Source: Rhodobium orientis (GTDB taxonomy: Bacteria > Pseudomonadota > Alphaproteobacteria > Rhizobiales > Rhodobiaceae). From it: a stretch of 59,350 bases of DNA. The position numbers and the translations under genes were made by a program. The notes beneath the pieces were generated by a model. The model worked only from the letters and a program-made list of their open reading frames with translations. It did no database searches and was not told where the DNA came from. This document shows positions 9,030-18,953 of this stretch, in pieces. The DNA lies in NCBI RefSeq assembly GCF_003258835.1, contig NZ_NPEV01000035.1, positions 1 through 59,350 on the forward strand. The letters run 5' to 3'. Position 1 is the first letter of the stretch. Every line of letters starts with the position of its first letter.

Positions 9030-9133
9030 GGAATGACGTTTGTTTCGTCCACGACAGGTTGCTGTCAGCTTTCCGAATAAGCATCCCCTTTGCAAGGGCA
9101 GAGAAAGCTGCCCGCATGAACCGGGAGGATCCT
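9030..9133. promoter_or_regulatory. divergent tctD / tctC control region
   Basis: The 104-bp gap between the divergent regulator and transporter genes holds two dyads: GACAG-GTTG-CTGTC at 9053-9066 and CCCTT-TGC-AAGGG at 9086-9098. Either could be an operator for the TctD-type regulator. The tctC ribosome-binding site GGGAGGA is at 9123-9129. Confidence 0.5.
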
Positions 9134-10114
9134 ATGTCATTTTTCAGCCTGACCCGCCGGGTCGCGCTGGCGGCCGCGGCTGCCGGCATCGTCGCCTCGG
9201 CGCCGGTCGCTGCCGAACCGATCGTCGACAACATCCATTTCCTCGTGCCCGGCGGCGCCGGCGGCGGCTGGGACGGCACCGCGCGCGGCACCGGCGAGGC
9301 GCTGACCAAGGCCGGGCTCGTCGGCACGGCGAGCTACGAGAACATGTCCGGCGGCGGCGGCGGCAAGGCGATCGGCTACATGATCGAGAACGCCGAAAGC
9401 TCCCACGACACGCTGATGGTCAACTCCACGCCGATCATCATCCGCTCGCTGACCGGCGTCTTCCCGCAGAACTTCCGCGACCTGACGCTGGTTGCCGGCA
9501 CGATCGGCGACTACGCCGCGCTCGTCGTCAACTCCGACAGCAAGATCAACTCCATGAAGGACCTGCTGGACGCCTACAAGGCGGACCCGTCGAAGGTCGC
9601 CATCGGCGGCGGCTCGGTGCCGGGCGGCATGGACCACCTGGTCGCGGCGATGGTCATGGAAGCGGCCGGCGAGGATCCGGTGGCGGTCAAGTACATCCCC
9701 TACGATGCGGGCGGCAAGGCGATGGCCGGGCTCCTTTCCGGCGAGATCCAGGCGCTCTCCACCGGCTTCTCGGAAGCCGTGGCACTGGCCGAGGCCGGCG
9801 AGGTCAAGATCATCGGCGTGACCGCACCGGAGCGGGTGGCGGCCTACAAGGACGCGCCGACCATGAAGGAACAGGGCATCGACGTGACCTTCGTCAACTG
9901 GCGCGGCTTCTTCGGGCCTCCGGGCCTGCCGAAGGAAAAGCTCGCCAAATACGAGGACATATTCGCCAAGATGTACGACACGGAGGCCTGGGAAGAGGTC
10001 CGCGCCCGCAATGGCTGGGTCAACATCTTCAACCCGGGCGACGACTTCAAGACCTTCCTGGAGGACCAGGAAAAGGCCATCGGCGACCTCATGAAGAAGC
10101 TCGGCTTCCTCTGA
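9134..10114 (+). CDS. tctC: tripartite tricarboxylate transporter substrate-binding protein TctC
   Basis: This 326-aa periplasmic protein captures the substrate for the TctAB membrane pair. A signal peptide covers about residues 1-28 (LAAAAAGIVASAPVAAEP), and the mature protein begins with the family pattern FLVPGGAGGGWDGTARG. The motifs KVAIGGGSVPGGMDHL and IPYDAGGKAMAGLLSGE are typical of the Bug/TctC family. I choose the ATG at 9134, preceded by GGGAGGA, over an upstream ATG at 9116. It is the first gene of tctCBA. The specific ligand (citrate or another di/tricarboxylate) cannot be read from sequence, since this family is highly diversified. Confidence 0.92.
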   Translation: MSFFSLTRRVALAAAAAGIVASAPVAAEPIVDNIHFLVPGGAGGGWDGTARGTGEALTKAGLVGTASYENMSGGGGGKAIGYMIENAESSHDTLMVNSTPIIIRSLTGVFPQNFRDLTLVAGTIGDYAALVVNSDSKINSMKDLLDAYKADPSKVAIGGGSVPGGMDHLVAAMVMEAAGEDPVAVKYIPYDAGGKAMAGLLSGEIQALSTGFSEAVALAEAGEVKIIGVTAPERVAAYKDAPTMKEQGIDVTFVNWRGFFGPPGLPKEKLAKYEDIFAKMYDTEAWEEVRARNGWVNIFNPGDDFKTFLEDQEKAIGDLMKKLGFL

Positions 10115-10220
10115 TCCCGGCGCTTTCGCGAATCCGCCAAAGGCCCTTACCCGGTGCGCCGGGTGGGGGCGATACGCTTTTGCGTTGCCCGGGATGTCCG
10201 GGGACTTTCAGGGGGTTGCC

Positions 10221-10715
10221 ATGGCGCTCGATCGCTGGATCGCGCTCGTTTTCCTGATCCTTTGCCTCGTCTACGGCTTTGCGGCGTTCTTTGCGATGGA
10301 TGCCGGGCTGCCGCCGTTCATGCAGCGCAATCCGATCTGGCCGAGCACGTTTCCGAAAATCCTCGCCTGCCTCGGCGTCGTCGTCTCGCTGGCGGTGCTG
10401 CTTGGCTTCGAGAAGTCGGACAAGGGACATGTCGCCTCCGACATCAATTATCGCCGGCTGCACGAGTACAAGCTCGGCCAGGCGCTGCTTTTGATCGGCG
10501 CCATGGTGGCCTATGCCCTGCTGCTGCGACCGATCGGATTCCTGTCCGCAACGTTCCTGTTCCTCGTCGTCGGCGGGCTCACCCTCGGCGAGCGACGCTA
10601 CGTGCTGCTTGTGGCGATCGCTGCGTTCGCGGCCGGCGTCGTCTGGTATCTGGTGCAGCAGGTGCTCGGCATCTTCCTGAGCCCGCTGCCGTCATTCCTG
10701 CCGCATTTGTTGTGA
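10221..10715 (+). CDS. tctB: tripartite tricarboxylate transporter small membrane protein TctB
   Basis: The 164-aa protein has four predicted membrane helices and the TctB features NPIWPSTFPKILA and RPIGFLSATFLFLVVGG. TctB is the small, poorly conserved subunit that joins TctA to form the Na+- or H+-coupled transporter. Upstream in-frame starts exist at 10185 and 10194, but AGGGGG six bases before the ATG at 10221 and the MALDRWIAL start favour 10221. It lies 106 nt after tctC and 9 nt before tctA. Confidence 0.88.
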   Translation: MALDRWIALVFLILCLVYGFAAFFAMDAGLPPFMQRNPIWPSTFPKILACLGVVVSLAVLLGFEKSDKGHVASDINYRRLHEYKLGQALLLIGAMVAYALLLRPIGFLSATFLFLVVGGLTLGERRYVLLVAIAAFAAGVVWYLVQQVLGIFLSPLPSFLPHLL

Positions 10716-10724
10716 GGACCGGAG

Positions 10725-12248
10725 ATGCTTGAAGGCTTTCTCATCGGGATCACCACCGCCTTTTCCATCACCAATATCCTGATGGTCATCGGCGGCTGCC
10801 TCATCGGCACCTTCATCGGTATGCTGCCGGGGTTGGGGCCGATGTCGATCATCGCCATCATGATCCCGGTGGCGATCACCATCGGCGATCCGTCCGCCGC
10901 CCTCATCCTCTTGGCCGGCGTCTACTACGGCGCGGTCTTCGGCGGCTCGACCTCGTCGATCCTGATCAACGCGCCGGGCGTTGCCTCCACGGTGGCGACC
11001 AGCTTCGACGGCTATCCGATGGCGCGCCGCGGCGAGGCCGGCAAGGCGCTGACCATTGCCGCCATCTCGTCATTCTGCGGCGGCACCATCGGCGCCATCC
11101 TGTTGATGATCTTCGCGCCGATGCTGGCCTCGGTCGCCCTCCTCTTCCACTCGGCGGAATATTTCGCGCTGATGGTGGTGGGCCTGTCGGCCATCGCCGC
11201 CTTTGCCGGCACCGGCCAGGTCGGCAAGGCGCTGATGATGACGATCCTCGGCCTGATCATGGCGACCGTCGGCGAAGGCGCACTGTTCAACATGCCGCGC
11301 TTCACCATGGGCATCATGGACCTGCAGTCCGGCTTCAACTTCATCACCCTGGCGATGGCGATGTTCGCCCTGCCCGAGGCGATCTTTCTGGTGCTCGACC
11401 CGGCCCGCTCCAAGACCAAGGGCGACAAGGACAGCGGCAAGATCAGCGGCCTCAGGATCAGCAGGGCGGAGGCGCGGGCGATCGCGCCGGTGATCGGGCG
11501 GCAGTCGATCCAGGGCTTCCTCATCGGCGTCCTGCCCGGTGCCGGCGCGACCATCGCCTCCTTCCTCGGCTATGCGGTGGAGCGGAACCTTGCCACCAAG
11601 GAGGAGCAGAAGCATTTCGGCCACGGCTCCATCAAGGGCCTGGCGGCGCCCGAGACCGCCAACAACGCCGCATCGACCGGCTCCTTCGTGCCGTTGCTCA
11701 CCCTCGGCATCCCCGGCTCCGGGACGACGGCGATCCTGCTCGGCGCCCTGATCGCCCTCAACGTCACCCCCGGACCGCGGCTGATGGTCGACAAGCCGGA
11801 AGTGTTCTGGGCCGTGATCATCTCCATGTATCTCGGCAACCTGATCCTCCTGATCCTCAACCTGCCGCTGATCCCCTATATCGCGAAGATCCTGGCGGTG
11901 CCGCGCACGTTCCTCATCCCCTTCATTCTGTTCTTCACGCTGATGGGGTCCTATATCGGCCAGAACAACTCCACCGAACTCCTCATCCTCATCGGCCTCG
12001 GGGTCTGCGCCACCGTGCTGCGATTCGCCGACTATCCGCTGGCGCCCCTCCTCATCGGCTTCATTCTCGGCCGCATGCTGGAGGACAATTTCGCCCGCTC
12101 CATGCAGCTCTATGACGGTATCGGCTTCATCCTGGAGCGGCCGATGACCCTCGGCCTGCTGATCCTTGCCGGCGTGCTGGTGCTGCTGCCGTCCTACCGG
12201 GCGCGGCGGGCGCGCATGCGGGCGCGAGGCATCGCCGACGGGGATTAG
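10725..12248 (+). CDS. tctA: tripartite tricarboxylate transporter large permease TctA
   Basis: At 507 aa with about 11-12 hydrophobic segments this is the translocating subunit. It carries the two family landmark loops, IGMLPGLGPMSIIA near the N-terminus and IGVLPGAGATIASFLGYAVE in the middle, plus FVPLLTLGIPGSGTTA. A GGAG sequence precedes the ATG. It closes the tctCBA operon. It would import the acid captured by TctC, which the CoA transferase and citrate-synthase-fold lyase upstream could then activate and cleave. Confidence 0.94.
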   Translation: MLEGFLIGITTAFSITNILMVIGGCLIGTFIGMLPGLGPMSIIAIMIPVAITIGDPSAALILLAGVYYGAVFGGSTSSILINAPGVASTVATSFDGYPMARRGEAGKALTIAAISSFCGGTIGAILLMIFAPMLASVALLFHSAEYFALMVVGLSAIAAFAGTGQVGKALMMTILGLIMATVGEGALFNMPRFTMGIMDLQSGFNFITLAMAMFALPEAIFLVLDPARSKTKGDKDSGKISGLRISRAEARAIAPVIGRQSIQGFLIGVLPGAGATIASFLGYAVERNLATKEEQKHFGHGSIKGLAAPETANNAASTGSFVPLLTLGIPGSGTTAILLGALIALNVTPGPRLMVDKPEVFWAVIISMYLGNLILLILNLPLIPYIAKILAVPRTFLIPFILFFTLMGSYIGQNNSTELLILIGLGVCATVLRFADYPLAPLLIGFILGRMLEDNFARSMQLYDGIGFILERPMTLGLLILAGVLVLLPSYRARRARMRARGIADGD

Positions 12249-12512
12249 AGCTTTTTTTTCGCGTTCAGGCGCCACGCGAGGCTTTGCGGCGCAACAGCGC
12301 CGGCGCGCGGTCGCGCTTGCCGACCACCGACGGACGAGCCGTCAGTGACCGGATCGGAGCCCGATTTCCAGGCAGCTGGAAAATGGCTTGCCCGACGCGC
12401 CCGCCGCCGCTGGCGGCCGCAGTTATGCTTGCCATATTTCACTGTCAAGCTTGTCAATTCTTCCTTCATCTGGGATGGATAGCCTGTTCGAAAGGGGTAT
12501 CTCGTACTGCGT

Positions 12513-14450
12513 ATGACCTGGGGCGCACTCATGTGGGGTCGCCGACCATTTCTGCCGTCTTTCCTGGTGGTTGCATCGCTTGCGGCCGCCTCGGTGGCGT
12601 TCGCCCCGGCGGCAGAGGCGTTCGAGCTGTTCGGCTACCACCTCTGGGGCGACAAGAAGCAGGAGCTGACGCCCGAGGAAGCCGCCGAAGCCGTCCCCTA
12701 CAAACCAGACCTGACGCTGACGGAGGAAAACGAGGAGCTCAAGGAAAGCCTTGAAGAATCCTCCGACCTCGTGTCGCGGGCCGACGAGCCACCGGCCGGC
12801 GTCAACGCGCTTTACGCCCGCGCCGTTTCCGACCGCAAGCGCCTGATCGCCGCGCTCTATGCCGACGGGCGTTATGGCGGCACCGTCGACATCGCCATCA
12901 ACGGCATGCCGATCGACGACATCGTGGTCGGTGGCGAGCCGCCGGCCTCAGACGGCGACGTGCCGGTCAAGATCACCGTCGATCCGGGGCCGCAATTCAC
13001 CTTCGACGAGGCGCGCATCGTCTCGGCCGGCTCGGACGCCGACATCTCCGAGAACCCGGCCGACTACGGCATCAAGACCGGCGAGGTCGCCGGTTCGCAG
13101 ACAATCCTGAGCGCCGGCGACCGGATCGCGCTGAAATGGCGCCAGAAGGGCCATGCCCTCGCCAGGGTCGACGAGCGCGAGATCGTCGCCGACCACGCCA
13201 CCAACACCGTCGACGTCACCTATCACCTGACCCCCGGCCCGGTCGCCCATTACGGCGCGCCGACGGTCGAGGGGCAGGAGCGCATGGACCCGGATTTCAT
13301 CCTGCGCTACGCGGCGATCGAACCGGGCAAGCGCTACGATCCGGAGGAACTGGCCAAGGCCGAAAAACGCTTACGCGAACTCGGCGTCTTCGACGGCGTG
13401 AAGATCCGCGAGGGCAAGGAGCTCGGCCCGGACGGCACGCTGCCGCTGACCATCCAGGTGGAGGAGCGAAAGCGCCGCTATTTCGGCGCCGGCGTCACCT
13501 ATTCCAACACCGAGGGCGGCGCGGTCGAACTCTATTGGGGCCACCGCAACCTCTTCGGCGGCGCGGAGCGGCTGCGCATCGAGGGCAAGGTCGGCCGGCT
13601 CGGCGACGGCGATTACGAGGATCTCGACTATTCGACCAAGGTGACCTTCGCCAAGCCGGGCGTGCTCGGGCCGGCGACGGAATTCACCGCCGAAGTCTTC
13701 GCCATCCATGAGGAGCCGGACGCCTATGTGCGGACCGCGGCGGGCGCCATCGTCGGGATGAGCTACAAGTTCACCGACGAGATCAGTGCCAAGATCGGCG
13801 CGGAGGTCGAGCGTTCGCGGATCGAGGATGCGCTCGGCGAGCACGACTACCTGCTGACCGGCGTGCCGCTGGGCCTCACCTATGACAGCCGCGACAACAA
13901 GCTGGACGCCACCAAGGGCTTCCTCGCCATGCTGGAGATGGAGCCGCTCTACGACGCGGAAGGCGGCAACGGCATGCTGTTGTCGGAGACCAGCCTTTCC
14001 GCCTACCGCTCCATCGATTCGGCCGACCGCTTCATCCTTGCCGGCAAGGTCGCCGTCGGCTCGGCGCTCGGCGCCGGGCTTGAAGACATTCCCGCCGACC
14101 GGCGCTTCTATCTCGGCGGCGGCGGCACCATCCGCGGCTACGGCTACCAGAATGTCGGCCCGCATCGCGGCAACGGCAAGATTATCGGCGGGCTCAGCTA
14201 TTTCCTCGCCTCGGCCGAGGTGCGCACGCGGCTCACCGACAGTATCGGCGCGGTCGCCTTCGTCGACACCGGCAACGCGTTCCGCACGCGCTATCCGGAC
14301 TTCTCCGAGCCGCTGAGGACTGGCGTCGGCGCCGGCATACGCTATCTAACGCCGATAGGGCCGCTGAGGCTCGACGCGGCCGTGCCGCTCGACAAGCAGG
14401 ACGGCGATCCGGATTTTGGCATTTACGTCGGAATCGGCCAAAGCTTCTAG
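12513..14450 (+). CDS. tamA: translocation and assembly module outer-membrane protein TamA
   Basis: TamA is an Omp85-family barrel that works with inner-membrane-anchored TamB in moving proteins or lipids to the outer membrane. The 645-aa product has a signal peptide ending near AAEA-FELFG, POTRA domains over about residues 100-340 (for example PGPVAHYGAPTVEGQ and YDPEELAKAEKRLRELG) and a D15 barrel beyond about residue 330. The barrel contains GGGGTIRGYGYQ, the Omp85 loop-6 VRGY-like signature, and the protein ends in GIGQSF with a C-terminal Phe as expected for BAM substrates. An alternative in-frame Met lies at 12531. The 264-nt gap upstream of it carries no recognisable gene. tamB follows after 3 nt. 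Confidence 0.92.
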   Translation: MTWGALMWGRRPFLPSFLVVASLAAASVAFAPAAEAFELFGYHLWGDKKQELTPEEAAEAVPYKPDLTLTEENEELKESLEESSDLVSRADEPPAGVNALYARAVSDRKRLIAALYADGRYGGTVDIAINGMPIDDIVVGGEPPASDGDVPVKITVDPGPQFTFDEARIVSAGSDADISENPADYGIKTGEVAGSQTILSAGDRIALKWRQKGHALARVDEREIVADHATNTVDVTYHLTPGPVAHYGAPTVEGQERMDPDFILRYAAIEPGKRYDPEELAKAEKRLRELGVFDGVKIREGKELGPDGTLPLTIQVEERKRRYFGAGVTYSNTEGGAVELYWGHRNLFGGAERLRIEGKVGRLGDGDYEDLDYSTKVTFAKPGVLGPATEFTAEVFAIHEEPDAYVRTAAGAIVGMSYKFTDEISAKIGAEVERSRIEDALGEHDYLLTGVPLGLTYDSRDNKLDATKGFLAMLEMEPLYDAEGGNGMLLSETSLSAYRSIDSADRFILAGKVAVGSALGAGLEDIPADRRFYLGGGGTIRGYGYQNVGPHRGNGKIIGGLSYFLASAEVRTRLTDSIGAVAFVDTGNAFRTRYPDFSEPLRTGVGAGIRYLTPIGPLRLDAAVPLDKQDGDPDFGIYVGIGQSF

Positions 14451-14453
14451 TTG

Positions 14454-17400
14454 ATGGAAAAAGAGACCCGACCCAGAAAGCGATCCTGGGCTTTCCGGAT
14501 CGCCCTTATCGTCGTCGCGGTGATCGTCGCGATCCCGCTTCTGGCGCTTGCCGCGCTGCAGACGGGCAGCGGGCGTTCGGGCATCGCCGGGCTTGCCGAG
14601 GACCTCGCCTCCTCCGACACCTTCACCTTGAGGCTCGGCACCATCGAGGGCTCGGTTCCCTTCGACATGCGCGTGTCCAACGTTGCCATCGGCGACGCCG
14701 AGGGCATCTGGCTGCAGCTTGAGGACGTCGCGCTCGACTGGCAGGTCCTGCCGCTCCTTGCCGGCCATGTCGCGGTCGACGACGTCTCGGCCAAGGAAAT
14801 CGCGCTGCTGCGCCTTCCCGTCTCATCGGGCGAGGAGGAAGATACCGACGAGGAGGGCGGCGGTCTTCCCGGCATCACCGTCACCGTCGACAAGCTCACC
14901 GTCGACAAGCTCGTCCTCGGCGAAGCGATCCCCGGCGGCCCGGCGACGTTTCGGATCGGCGGCCGGTTCGCCGCCAAGAACCTGACGGAAGGCCTCAACG
15001 GCGCACTGACGGCACAACGCCTCGACGATCCGGGCGGCGCGCTGAAGGCCGATTTCGACTACGGCTTTGCCGGCAGCACGGTGGCGCTCGACGCGGTCCT
15101 CACCGATCCTGAGGGCGGCTATGTGGCGAGCCTTTTCGAGCGCCCCGACCTGCCGGCCCTCGACCTTTCCATGCAGCTTTCCGGCACGCTCGACGACATC
15201 GCCGGCGATCTCCTGTTGATGGCCGGCAACAAGCGCGCCTTCGGCGGCACGGCGCGGGTCGTCTCCGCCGGCAACGCCCAGCGGATCACGACCAAGCTCG
15301 ACGGCAACCTCGCCGGCCTCGTCCCGATGGGATGGGAGGCCCTGCTCGGCGGCACCGCGACCATCGACCTCGACGCCACCGTCGGGACGGATGAAGCGGA
15401 AGCAATCGCGCTGACCGTCAGCCGCGGCACGGTGAGATTGCCGGCGCTGACCGCGACCCTCTCCGGCAGGCTCGGCGTCGCCGGGTCGAGCGACGACCTG
15501 CGGCTCAATGCGCGGCTCGGCAGGGACGACGGCACCGCGCTGGTGCTGCCGGTCGGCGGCGACCCGATCCGCCTCAACGCCCTTCAGATCGACAGCCGGA
15601 TACGGCCGGCCGGTGGCGGGCTCGCCTGGCACGTCCATACCGAAGGGTCCGGCATCGCCACCGGCGATATCGCGCTCGGCGATGCGGTGGTGCGGCTGGA
15701 AGGCACGGCCGAGACGCCGCACATCCTGTCCGCCCGCCGCGTACCCGCGACCCTCAACGGTCTCATCGAGGGGCTGTCGCTCGGCGATCCGGACATTGAT
15801 GCCGTCGTCGGCGGCAAGATCGCGCTGTCGGCCAAGGCCGTCGTCGATGCCGCCGAACGGCGCGCCGACGTCTCCGAGAGCGCCGTCAGGACGTCGGAAC
15901 TGGTGCTCGGCTATATCGGCGAGGTCACCGACCAGGCGCTCGACGGAAGGGTGACGCTCTCCATCCCCGACCTTTCCCGTTTCGCCGAGGAGACCGGGCG
16001 CCCGCTCGCCGGCAGGCTGCAACTTGCCGCCGATACGGCCGCTTCCTATTCCGGCGCGCCGGTGTCGCTCAAATTCGACGGTACCATCGACAATCTCGCC
16101 ACGGGCGAGGCCATCGTCGACGGCCTGCTTGGTAAGGCCACCCAGCTTTCCGGCGCTCTTACCCGCGACGACGACGGCACTCTCGCCATCGACACCCTTG
16201 CCGTCAGAAGTTCCGGCCTCGACCTCGATGCCACCGGCACCGTGACGCCGGAGACCGCCGATCTCGGGCTTACCGTCGCCATCAAGGACCTTGCCGCGGT
16301 CGATCCGGCGATGGCGGGCCGGCTCAATGCCGACGCGACGCTGAAGGGTCCGCTGGCGGCGCCGGAGCTGTCCCTTGCCGGCACCGGCAGCAATGTCCGG
16401 CTCCAGGGCAAGGACCTGACGGATCCCCGGCTCAAAGTCGATGCCGTGCTCTCGCCCGAGGCGCCGAACGGCACGCTGTCGCTGACCGCGCGTCTCGACA
16501 GCCTGCCGGTGGAGGCCCATGCCGAGGTCGCCACCGACGAGAGCGGCGTCAAGCGCATCGACGGGCTGAAGCTGATCGCCGGGCATAACCGGGCCGAGGG
16601 GGCGCTGACGGTCTCGCCGGAGAACGTTCCCGACGGCAGCATCGCCATCGACGCGCCGGACCTTTCCGAGCTCTCGCCGCTGGTGCTGCAAAAGATCGGC
16701 GGTGCGATCACCGGAAAGATCGATTTTTTGGGCAAGCAAACCCCGCCGCGGATCGACCTCGCGCTTGATGCCCGCAACGTCGAGGCGCCGGGCGCGAAGC
16801 TGAAAACCGCCCGCATCGACGCCACCGTCACCGACCCCTTCGGCAAGCTGCAGGCGGAAGGCTCGGCCGATCTTGCCGATCTCGGGGCTGGCGACACGGT
16901 GATTTCCTCGGTCAGGGCGACGGCGAAAAGCGACGGGCCGGCCACCGACATCAACGTCACGGCCAAGCTGCCGGATGCCCAGGTGGCGACGAAGGCGCGG
17001 CTGACACCAACCGACGACGGGCTCGCCATCGAGATCGCAACCCTTGACGGGCGCTACACCAGCATCAAGACGAGGCTCGTCGATCCGGCAAACATCCGCC
17101 TTGCCGGCGATACCGTCCAGATCGACCGCACGGTGCTTGCCGTCGGCTCGGGCCGCATCGCCCTTTCCGGCAGCGTTGCCGACCGGCTCGACCTCGACAT
17201 CAGGATCGACGATTTCCCGCTGGCGCTCGCCAATGCCTTTGCCCCCGGCACGGGCGCTGCAGGCACGCTGACGGCCTCGGCCAAGGTCACAGGCCCGGCG
17301 AGCGATCCGCGCGCCGACTGGAAGGTCTCGGCCCGCGGCGCCACGGCGAATGCGCTCCGCGCGCAGGGTCTGCCGGCACTCACCGCCGATGCCAGCGGCC

Positions 17401-18794
17401 AGTTCGCCAAGGGCGTCGTCCGCCTCGACGCCACCGTCGGCGGCATCTCCAACATGTCGCTGAAGGCACGGGGCACGGTGCCGGCGGCGCCGACCGGCAG
17501 GCTCGACATTTCTGTGGACGGCACCGTGCCGTTCTCGGTCGCCACCAGAACGCTTGCCGATTCCGGCCTTGCGGCGAGCGGTGCGGCCAAGGTCGACCTG
17601 ACCGTCACCGGGCCGCTCGGCTCGCCGGCGATCAACGGCACGGTGACGACGTCCGGCGCACGCGTCACCCATATCGAAAGCGGCACGACGATCGAGAACC
17701 TGTCGGCACGCCTCAAGCTCTCCGGCAAGCAGCTTTCCATCGAAAGCGTGAACGGCCGACTTGCCAAGGGCGGCACGCTGACGGCCAGCGGCACCATCGG
17801 CGTATTTGATCCCGCCCTTCCCGGCGACATAAGGGTCAAGCTCGACGACGGGCACTATGTGGACGGCAACCTCGTCTCGGCCAAGGTCGCGGCCGACCTC
17901 AAGGTTTCCGGCAGTTTTGCGCGCGGCCCGACCGTCTCCGGCAAGGTCACCATCGACCGCGCCGACATCAACATCCCCGAACAGGTGCCGGGCGGCATCG
18001 CCGCCCTCGACATCGTCCACAAGAACGCGCCGCCGGCCGTCCAACAGCAGGTGCGCGAGGTGCTGCCGAGGAAGGACGACAAGGGCGACAGCGACGCCCG
18101 GCTCGACCTGGAGATTTCCGCTCCGGCGCGCATCTTCGTGCGTGGCCGGGGCCTCGATGCCGAACTCGGCGGCTCCCTGAAGCTGCGCGGGCCGGTCGGT
18201 GCACCGTTCGTGGAAGGCGGTTTTTCCATGCGCCGCGGCCGCCTCAACATCCTGTCGCGACGGGTCGCCTTCGAGCGCGGCATCGTCCGCTTCGGCGGCG
18301 ATTTCGATCCGCTCCTCGACTTCTACGCCACGACCAAAGCGAGCGAGGTGACGATCATGATCAGCATCAACGGCAGCGCCTCGGCGCCGGACTTCGCGTT
18401 CCGCTCCTCGCCGCAATTGCCCCAGGACGAGGTCCTCTCCCGGTTCCTGTTCGATCGCGGCGTCGACAAGCTGTCGGCGTTCCAGATCGCCCAGCTTGCC
18501 GCCAGCATCGCCACGCTGACCGGAGCCGGCGGCGGGCCCGGCGTGCTCGACCAGGTGCGCCACGGCCTCGGCGTCGACCGGCTGGAAGCGACCACCGACG
18601 AAAAGGGCAAGGCGGAACTCACTGCCGGCAAGTACATCGCCGACGACGTCTTCGTCGGCGTCAAGCAGGGCACCGGCAAGGGCTCGACCAAGGTCACCAT
18701 CGACCTCGACATCACCGAGAACGTGAAGACCCGCGGCGAGGTCGGAAACGACGGCGAGTCGAAGGCCGGCATCTTTTTCGAAAAGGACTATTGA
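14454..18794 (+). CDS. tamB: translocation/assembly module protein TamB
   Basis: The very long (1446 aa) product is anchored by one N-terminal helix (about residues 11-35, AFRIALIVVAVIVAIPLLAL) and continues as repetitive beta-rich, Gly/Ala/Asp-rich sequence expected of the AsmA/TamB groove-shaped lipid-transfer fold. The C-terminal 350 residues form the TamB (DUF490) domain, with FVEGGFSMRRGRLNILSR and a terminal block IADDVFVGVKQGTG. It directly follows tamA. A TTG one codon earlier is possible, but the ATG is preferred. A 1246-codon open frame on the opposite strand is only a compositional shadow. Confidence 0.92.
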   Translation: MEKETRPRKRSWAFRIALIVVAVIVAIPLLALAALQTGSGRSGIAGLAEDLASSDTFTLRLGTIEGSVPFDMRVSNVAIGDAEGIWLQLEDVALDWQVLPLLAGHVAVDDVSAKEIALLRLPVSSGEEEDTDEEGGGLPGITVTVDKLTVDKLVLGEAIPGGPATFRIGGRFAAKNLTEGLNGALTAQRLDDPGGALKADFDYGFAGSTVALDAVLTDPEGGYVASLFERPDLPALDLSMQLSGTLDDIAGDLLLMAGNKRAFGGTARVVSAGNAQRITTKLDGNLAGLVPMGWEALLGGTATIDLDATVGTDEAEAIALTVSRGTVRLPALTATLSGRLGVAGSSDDLRLNARLGRDDGTALVLPVGGDPIRLNALQIDSRIRPAGGGLAWHVHTEGSGIATGDIALGDAVVRLEGTAETPHILSARRVPATLNGLIEGLSLGDPDIDAVVGGKIALSAKAVVDAAERRADVSESAVRTSELVLGYIGEVTDQALDGRVTLSIPDLSRFAEETGRPLAGRLQLAADTAASYSGAPVSLKFDGTIDNLATGEAIVDGLLGKATQLSGALTRDDDGTLAIDTLAVRSSGLDLDATGTVTPETADLGLTVAIKDLAAVDPAMAGRLNADATLKGPLAAPELSLAGTGSNVRLQGKDLTDPRLKVDAVLSPEAPNGTLSLTARLDSLPVEAHAEVATDESGVKRIDGLKLIAGHNRAEGALTVSPENVPDGSIAIDAPDLSELSPLVLQKIGGAITGKIDFLGKQTPPRIDLALDARNVEAPGAKLKTARIDATVTDPFGKLQAEGSADLADLGAGDTVISSVRATAKSDGPATDINVTAKLPDAQVATKARLTPTDDGLAIEIATLDGRYTSIKTRLVDPANIRLAGDTVQIDRTVLAVGSGRIALSGSVADRLDLDIRIDDFPLALANAFAPGTGAAGTLTASAKVTGPASDPRADWKVSARGATANALRAQGLPALTADASGQFAKGVVRLDATVGGISNMSLKARGTVPAAPTGRLDISVDGTVPFSVATRTLADSGLAASGAAKVDLTVTGPLGSPAINGTVTTSGARVTHIESGTTIENLSARLKLSGKQLSIESVNGRLAKGGTLTASGTIGVFDPALPGDIRVKLDDGHYVDGNLVSAKVAADLKVSGSFARGPTVSGKVTIDRADINIPEQVPGGIAALDIVHKNAPPAVQQQVREVLPRKDDKGDSDARLDLEISAPARIFVRGRGLDAELGGSLKLRGPVGAPFVEGGFSMRRGRLNILSRRVAFERGIVRFGGDFDPLLDFYATTKASEVTIMISINGSASAPDFAFRSSPQLPQDEVLSRFLFDRGVDKLSAFQIAQLAASIATLTGAGGGPGVLDQVRHGLGVDRLEATTDEKGKAELTAGKYIADDVFVGVKQGTGKGSTKVTIDLDITENVKTRGEVGNDGESKAGIFFEKDY

Positions 18795-18810
18795 GGCCGC
18801 TCCCGGCCTC
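18793..18810 (+). terminator. hairpin at the tamB stop
   Basis: GAGGCC-GCTCCC-GGCCTC forms a 6-bp stem that begins inside the tamB TGA stop. No U-run follows, so intrinsic termination is doubtful. Confidence 0.3.
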
Positions 18811-18953
18811 GAAAAGCCGACCGCTCACGCGCCCCTCGTCCGCCGGTCCGCAACTGCGAAGCATTGACGCCCCGGCACGACCGCGCAATTTTCCCGGGGA
18901 GTGGAGAGGCCGCCGCCACGCGGCCGACGAGCTGCCGGACCGGGAGATCCCGT

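Noticed and set aside
14823-18563. 1246-codon open frame opposite tamB
   Set aside because: It is antisense to the well-supported tamB gene. Long antisense frames are expected from strong third-position GC bias, and the translation is low-complexity and Arg/Gly/Asp-rich without a family motif.
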